A stretch of 10,009 nucleotides of DNA, taken from the NCBI GenBank assembly GCA_028293405.1, contig JAQGOW010000447.1:1-10009 (forward strand), written 5' to 3'. This stretch comes from Verrucomicrobiales bacterium (GTDB lineage: Bacteria > Verrucomicrobiota > Verrucomicrobiia > Limisphaerales > Palsa-1400). Of the stretch, positions 7,358 to 10,009 are shown in pieces. The translations under genes were made by a program, and so were the position numbers. The notes beneath the pieces are model-generated. The model ran no database searches. It saw only the letters and a program-made list of their open reading frames with translations, and had not been told where the DNA came from. Each line of letters begins with the position of its first letter. Within the stretch, counting starts at the first letter, position 1.

Positions 7358-7852
7358 TTATTTTTTCGTCTCTATAAATTTCGCCATCGACTCGACCCAA
7401 CGTGTCCAACCGGTCACGTGGCGATCACGGCGTTCGACGGAATCGAGCTTCTCGTGCGTCAGCACCAACTTCGTCCGCGAACTTTCCGCGCGAAACTCCA
7501 CGGTCAATTGCGTTTCCTTTCCTTCGAGTTCGCCGAATTCCGTTCCGCCGCCATCCTTCTCCCAATCCCACGTATAAACCAAGCGCTCGAAAGGCCTGAC
7601 TTCAAGATAGGTTCCGGCGGCGGTGTAATATTCTCCATCTGCAGTTTTTAACTGGATGCGAAATTTCCCGCCGACGCGCAAATCGACTCTCGCCGATTCA
7701 GCGACCATCCCATCACCCATGTTGAGCCATTGCGTGATTTGGTTGGGCTCCGTCCATGCGTTCCACACGCGCTCGCGCGGTGCGTCGAATTCGCGTGTGA
7801 CGACGAGCATGTGGCCGGTGGCGTTTTTTGTGGGATTATTCTCTGCGTTCAT
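7358..7852 (-). CDS. SRPBCC / AHSA1-domain protein
   Basis: This 164-residue protein has the START-like helix-grip fold of the AHSA1 (activator of Hsp90 ATPase homologue 1-like) subgroup. Recognisable elements are TREFDAPRERVWNAWTEP at the first strand and helix, ITQWL, the DLRVGGKFRI strands, AGTYLEVRPFERLVYTWDW, and the C-terminal helix HVTGWTRWVESMAKFI. The fold makes a hydrophobic pocket, but ligands of bacterial members are mostly unknown. The frame is open to an ATG at 7945; I chose 7852 because MNAENNPTKNATGHM leads directly into the domain and follows a weak AAGAGA, while the longer N-terminus overlaps the palindromic operator and an arsR-like remnant. In many bacteria this gene follows a cotranscribed ArsR-family repressor; here only a broken short frame occupies that place. 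The GFA gene follows 15 bases downstream. Confidence 0.88.
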   Translation of the reverse strand: MNAENNPTKNATGHMLVVTREFDAPRERVWNAWTEPNQITQWLNMGDGMVAESARVDLRVGGKFRIQLKTADGEYYTAAGTYLEVRPFERLVYTWDWEKDGGGTEFGELEGKETQLTVEFRAESSRTKLVLTHEKLDSVERRDRHVTGWTRWVESMAKFIETKK

Positions 7853-7862
7853 AATTGTTCTC

Positions 7863-7953
7863 TTACGCTTGCTGTTGTTTAAACATTCGCTCCATCGCTC
7901 CAAATTTCTTCTCAAAACCGACGACCATGCTCTATCGGTGAACATTTAACCAT
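7863..7953 (-). pseudogene. Possible remnant of an ArsR-family regulator gene
   Basis: The ATG at 7953 sits inside a perfect palindrome and opens a frame reading MVKCSPIEHGRRF, then stops at 7912. Removing one T from the TTTT before that stop would extend it to a 29-residue frame ending KKFGAMERMFKQQQA with a TAA at 7863-7865, 10 bases before the SRPBCC start, which is ordinary operon spacing. ArsR regulators of ArsR-SRPBCC operons often begin MVKYS or similar, with the operator overlapping the start codon. My reading is that an arsR gene collapsed to its first and last codons by internal deletion. There is no winged-helix sequence left to prove it. A 21-residue leader peptide (ATG at 7928 to the same TAA) is an alternative. 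Confidence 0.35.
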
Positions 7954-7963
7954 GTGGTTAAAT
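7944..7963. promoter_or_regulatory. Perfect palindrome, operator-like, at the head of the SRPBCC-GFA unit
   Basis: ATTTAACC (7944-7951) and GGTTAAAT (7956-7963) are perfect 8-bp inverted arms around ATGT. The element lies about 90 bases upstream of the SRPBCC start and overlaps a -10-like TAATAT on the minus strand. Its size and symmetry fit a dimeric winged-helix repressor of the ArsR type. Confidence 0.6.
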
Positions 7964-7989
7964 ATTACATTCAAACGGACACCACGCAA
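7962..7989 (-). promoter_or_regulatory. Candidate promoter for the SRPBCC-GFA unit
   Basis: On the minus strand, TTGCGT (7984-7989) and TAATAT (7962-7967) are separated by 16 bases and resemble sigma-70 boxes. The predicted start of transcription falls close to the ATG at 7953 inside the palindrome, so the ancestral first gene may have been read from a leaderless message. The -35 match is moderate. Confidence 0.4.
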
Positions 7990-8032
7990 CAACAATTTAA
8001 ATTTGAGCCTTAAGCACCGGTGGTTTTCCAAT

Positions 8033-8061
8033 TGACAGGTTCTGCTTTGCGATACAAAGTA
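8033..8061 (+). promoter_or_regulatory. Candidate promoter for the membrane protein / regulator operon
   Basis: A perfect TTGACA (8033-8038) is followed after 17 bases by AAAGTA (8056-8061), or after 14 bases by TACAAA; the -10 assignment is weak. With the first choice, transcription would begin at or next to the ATG at 8068, so the message would be leaderless or nearly so, which fits the missing Shine-Dalgarno site. The palindrome 8045-8059 lies within the promoter, as expected for a repressor site. Confidence 0.45.
8045..8059. promoter_or_regulatory. CTTTG-N5-CAAAG palindrome, candidate operator copy 1
   Basis: CTTTG (8045-8049), centre CGATA, CAAAG (8055-8059). It ends 8 bases before the start of the membrane-protein gene and overlaps the core promoter. 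A copy with 14 of 15 identical bases lies at 9036-9050, after the regulator gene of this operon. The likely binder is the HTH_34 regulator encoded at 8685-8996 (autoregulation; inference). Confidence 0.6.
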
Positions 8062-8067
8062 AGTCAC

Positions 8068-8688
8068 ATGCAAAACGACTGGGCCTCTGAGAATCTCCAG
8101 ATCATCCGCACTTTGATGGAACGCTCGGCGATGTATCGTCGCGCGCTGGCCCCGCTGACGATTGCCATCGGCGTCACTGGTGTTCTCGCGGCCGTGGTCG
8201 CCCATGCAATGGATCTCGAAACGCCGCGCGCGTTTGTTTCCTTTTGGCTAGTGGTTAGCGTGCTTTGTCTTTTTGAAGCGTTCGTGTTGGTGCGGCGACA
8301 GGCGTTGAAAGATCGTGAACCGCTTTGGTCCTCGCCCACACGACGGGTGACGCAGGCGATTGCTCCCCCGCTGTTTGCTGGCCTTCTCCTTAGTTTGCCA
8401 ATCGTCTTTTTTAACACCGAAGGATGGTTCTTAATAACACTACTCATACCTGCTTGGATGATTCTTTATGGCTGTGCGTTGCACTCCGCAGGATTTTTTA
8501 TGCCTCGCGGTATCAAATTATTTGGGTGGAGCTTTATCCTCGTGGGATGTGCGGCAGCTGTAATTGAAATTTTTGTCCAAAATCACATAATTGTTAAGGC
8601 GAATTGGGCCATGGGCATTTGTTTTGGCGGCGGACATCTCGCTTACGGTATTTACCTTTATTTCACTGAACGCAGGAACGCCGAGTGA
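8068..8688 (+). CDS. Uncharacterised six-helix membrane protein paired with an HTH_34 regulator
   Basis: The 206-residue product has a short charged N-terminal helix (MQNDWASENLQIIRTLMERS) and about six predicted membrane helices (roughly 27-47, 54-76, 97-115, 120-141, 148-169 and 178-198), ending in a charged cytoplasmic tail. No catalytic motif is recognised, and I cannot name a function. The frame is open to an ATG at 8020, but that would begin upstream of the TTGACA promoter, so I place the start at 8068. Its stop overlaps the GTG start of the next gene (GTGA, 8685-8688), implying translational coupling. Small membrane proteins next to HTH_34 winged-helix regulators are common in Acidobacteria, Verrucomicrobiota and relatives. 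The regulator probably controls this gene through the palindrome overlapping its promoter. The membrane nature is secure; the role is unknown. Confidence 0.85.
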   Translation: MQNDWASENLQIIRTLMERSAMYRRALAPLTIAIGVTGVLAAVVAHAMDLETPRAFVSFWLVVSVLCLFEAFVLVRRQALKDREPLWSSPTRRVTQAIAPPLFAGLLLSLPIVFFNTEGWFLITLLIPAWMILYGCALHSAGFFMPRGIKLFGWSFILVGCAAAVIEIFVQNHIIVKANWAMGICFGGGHLAYGIYLYFTERRNAE

Positions 8689-8996
8689 ACCCGAAACCGT
8701 TCTTTCAACTCGATCGTGTCATCCACGAGAAAGGTCGGCTGCCGATTATGTCGCTGCTGGCCGCCTCGCCGGAGATGTCGTTTACCGAGTTGCGCGAACA
8801 GTTATCCATGACCGACGGCAATCTCAGTGTGCACATCAAAACGTTGCAGGAAGCGGGGTTCGTTTCGGTAACAAAGACTTTTCAGAATCGTCGTCCGCTC
8901 ACGACCTGCTCCTTGACTGCGGCTGGTCGCAAGGCGTTCGCCGACTACATCGACCTGCTCGAACAAATCGTTCGCCAGGCGAGAGATCCAAAATAA
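8685..8996 (+). CDS. Winged-helix transcriptional regulator, HTH_34 family
   Basis: This 103-residue protein is essentially one winged-helix domain of the HTH_34 family (Pfam PF13601, MarR/ArsR-like). The hallmark sequence runs from LDRVIHEKGRLPIMSLL (9-25) through the helix-turn-helix FTELREQLSMTDGNLSVHIKTL (33-54, with the characteristic TDGNLSVH recognition helix), the wing GFVSVTKTFQNRRPLTTCSLT (58-78) and the C-terminal dimerisation helix (80-98). No effector domain is present. It starts at a GTG overlapping the stop of the membrane-protein gene by 4 bases, with AGGA at 8674-8677 as a likely ribosome binding site. Near-identical CTTTG-N5-CAAAG palindromes flank the two-gene operon, one in its promoter and one 39 bases after this gene; both are plausible targets. 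Family assignment is secure; targets are inferred. Confidence 0.93.
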   Translation: MNPKPFFQLDRVIHEKGRLPIMSLLAASPEMSFTELREQLSMTDGNLSVHIKTLQEAGFVSVTKTFQNRRPLTTCSLTAAGRKAFADYIDLLEQIVRQARDPK

Positions 8997-9006
8997 CAAA
9001 ATAAAT

Positions 9007-9019
9007 TTGAACAGTTCAA
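9007..9019. promoter_or_regulatory. Short perfect palindrome downstream of the regulator gene
   Basis: TTGAAC (9007-9012) and GTTCAA (9014-9019) are perfect 6-bp arms around one base. It lies 10 bases after the regulator stop and 16 bases before the second CTTTG/CAAAG palindrome. It has no T-run and is short; it may be a protein site or chance. Confidence 0.3.
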
Positions 9020-9035
9020 CACGCATGCAGTCTTA

Positions 9036-9050
9036 CTTTGCAATACAAAG
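9036..9050. promoter_or_regulatory. CTTTG-N5-CAAAG palindrome, candidate operator copy 2, upstream of ispH
   Basis: CTTTG (9036-9040), centre CAATA, CAAAG (9046-9050), identical to the copy at 8045-8059 except one base in the centre. A further CAAAG half-site follows at 9057-9061. It ends 45 bases before the ispH start, a normal place for a promoter-proximal operator. Unlike copy 1, no TTGACA is placed upstream at the same distance. Confidence 0.55.
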
Positions 9051-9095
9051 CTTTAACAAAGCGGCGCGCCCGGAGAGCACGCCTCACCTACGTAA

Positions 9096-9968
9096 ATGAA
9101 AATTATTCGTGCTACATATTTGGGCATGTGCTTCGGCGTGCGAGACGCCATTGCGCTAGCCGAAACCCAAGCGCAGGAACAACCGCTCACCATTCTCGGC
9201 GATCTGGTTCATAACGAAACGGTCCTCACCGACTTGCGGGCTCAAGGGATTCGCATCGCGCAACGAGCGGATCAGGTTAAAACGCGCAATGTGATGATCA
9301 CGGCGCATGGTGCTTCGCAGAAAACCATTCAACACGTGCGGGGGCAAGGCCTCGAAATTTTTGAAGCAACTTGTCCACTGGTTCACTACGCCCATCGTTC
9401 GGTCAGGCAACTCGTCAGCGAGGGTTATCATCCCATCATTATCGGCAAACGCGACCACGTTGAAGTTCGCGGCGTGACCGAAGACCTTGTCGCATTCGAC
9501 GTGGTGTTAAACGAAGCTGACGTCGAACGACTGAACGAACGTCCCCGCTTCGGCATCGCCTCACAGACGACTCAGCCAATCGAGCGCGTCCGACATCTTG
9601 TCCGCTGCATTGAAAAGAAATTCCCACAATCTGAAGTGCGCTTTATCGATACGGTTTGCCAGCCAACGAAGCTCCGTCAAAACGCGGCCGTCGAACTCGC
9701 AAAGAATTGTGATGTAGTCATCGTCATCGGCGGCGAGCACAGCAACAACACCCACGAACTGGTCGCGACGTGCAGCAAACATTGTTCGCGCGTGCACCAT
9801 ATTCAATCCGCCGAGGAATTGCGCATTGAATGGTTTGATGGTGTCGACACTACGGGTATCACCGCGGGAACATCGACGCCCGACCGAACAATCGATGCTG
9901 TAGAACAGTGGTTGCGGTTGCGTCATCGGGTCGCTCAGGAAACGCGCACGTTGACTATCGCCACGTGA
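9096..9968 (+). CDS. ispH: 4-hydroxy-3-methylbut-2-enyl diphosphate reductase
   Basis: IspH is the last enzyme of the MEP pathway, reducing HMBPP to IPP and DMAPP with a [4Fe-4S] cluster in the cytoplasm. The 290-residue product is of family length. The three cluster cysteines are Cys12 (GMCFGVRDA), Cys93 (EATCPLVH) and Cys188 (DTVCQPT). Substrate-binding histidines are His39 (DLVHNETV), His71 (TAHGAS) and His121 (KRDHVEVRG), the last with the catalytic glutamate two residues on (Glu123). The phosphate-binding region reads GEHSNNTHEL, where E. coli has KNSSN; Ser216 and Asn218 align with its Ser225 and Asn227. TAGTSTPD closes the site with Ser260. The ATG at 9096 leads directly into the conserved N-terminal strand; no Shine-Dalgarno site is visible. 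A CTTTG/CAAAG palindrome lies in its upstream region. Another frame opens 22 bases after the stop. Confidence 0.96.
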   Translation: MKIIRATYLGMCFGVRDAIALAETQAQEQPLTILGDLVHNETVLTDLRAQGIRIAQRADQVKTRNVMITAHGASQKTIQHVRGQGLEIFEATCPLVHYAHRSVRQLVSEGYHPIIIGKRDHVEVRGVTEDLVAFDVVLNEADVERLNERPRFGIASQTTQPIERVRHLVRCIEKKFPQSEVRFIDTVCQPTKLRQNAAVELAKNCDVVIVIGGEHSNNTHELVATCSKHCSRVHHIQSAEELRIEWFDGVDTTGITAGTSTPDRTIDAVEQWLRLRHRVAQETRTLTIAT

Positions 9969-9990
9969 AACGACCACAATTCCCTACGCC

Positions 9991-10009
9991 ATGAACGCCA
10001 ATGACAAGG
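9991..10009 (+). CDS. Possible start of the next gene, cut by the window edge
   Basis: An ATG 22 bases after the ispH stop opens a frame reading MNANDK before the window ends. The spacing would suit a gene cotranscribed with ispH, but six codons give no identity and there is no clear ribosome binding site. Confidence 0.2.

Noticed and set aside
7912..8205. 97-residue minus-strand frame spanning the divergent promoter region
   Set aside because: It is antisense to the start of the membrane-protein gene and crosses both operators. Only its last 13 codons, from the ATG in the palindrome, have possible meaning.
6929..9968. A defence island or new multi-gene system
   Set aside because: Every gene here belongs to a common metabolic or regulatory family; no nuclease, toxin-antitoxin, reverse transcriptase or NTPase partner genes are present.

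Overview
The window looks like ordinary chromosomal DNA from a free-living, moderately GC-rich Gram-negative bacterium. An LPS-export permease of the LptF/LptG family shows there is an outer membrane, and IspH shows the MEP isoprenoid route. The style of the xylose isomerase and IspH, the scarcity of Shine-Dalgarno sequences (only one gene has a strong AGGAGG), and the soil-type accessory genes (erythromycin-esterase family, SRPBCC plus GFA pair, membrane protein plus HTH_34 regulator) suggest Verrucomicrobiota, perhaps a soil Chthoniobacterales relative. That placement is inference from protein style, not from a marker gene. No rRNA, tRNA, CRISPR array, complete insertion sequence or phage gene was seen.

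Layout. Bases 1-1875 (+) hold the 3' part of msrA, then an erythromycin-esterase-family gene with a strong ribosome binding site. Bases 1876-2439 are mostly non-coding. They carry a long imperfect stem-loop right after the esterase gene and one possible small minus-strand gene. Bases 2440-3753 (+) encode a full-length xylose isomerase with every known catalytic and metal residue. It meets tail to tail, with a 4-base overlap, a minus-strand pair: an LptG-like permease (5476-6582) and a soluble double-GAF histidine kinase (3750-5474) that starts 1 base after the permease stop. Upstream of the permease is a 346-base gap with a striking 10-bp/11-bp repeat array in opposite orientations, followed by T-runs on the minus strand. 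Bases 6929-7852 (-) hold a two-gene unit: an SRPBCC/AHSA1 protein followed by a GFA-family zinc protein.

The most informative non-coding part is the divergent region 7853-8067. Leftward, a perfect 8-bp-arm palindrome overlaps an ATG whose first codons resemble the start of the ArsR regulators that usually lead ArsR-SRPBCC operons. Here the frame collapses after 13 codons, suggesting a lost or internally deleted regulator with its operator still in place. Rightward, a TTGACA promoter overlaps a CTTTG-N5-CAAAG palindrome directly in front of a six-helix membrane protein gene that is translationally coupled (GTGA overlap) to an HTH_34 winged-helix regulator. A near-identical palindrome recurs at 9036-9050, between that regulator and ispH, so the regulator may also act on the ispH promoter. 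ispH (9096-9968) is complete, and another ATG opens 22 bases after it at the window edge.

I did not find a convincing new multi-gene system. The best leads are regulatory: the ghost arsR with intact operator, the twin CTTTG/CAAAG operators, and the phased repeat array.
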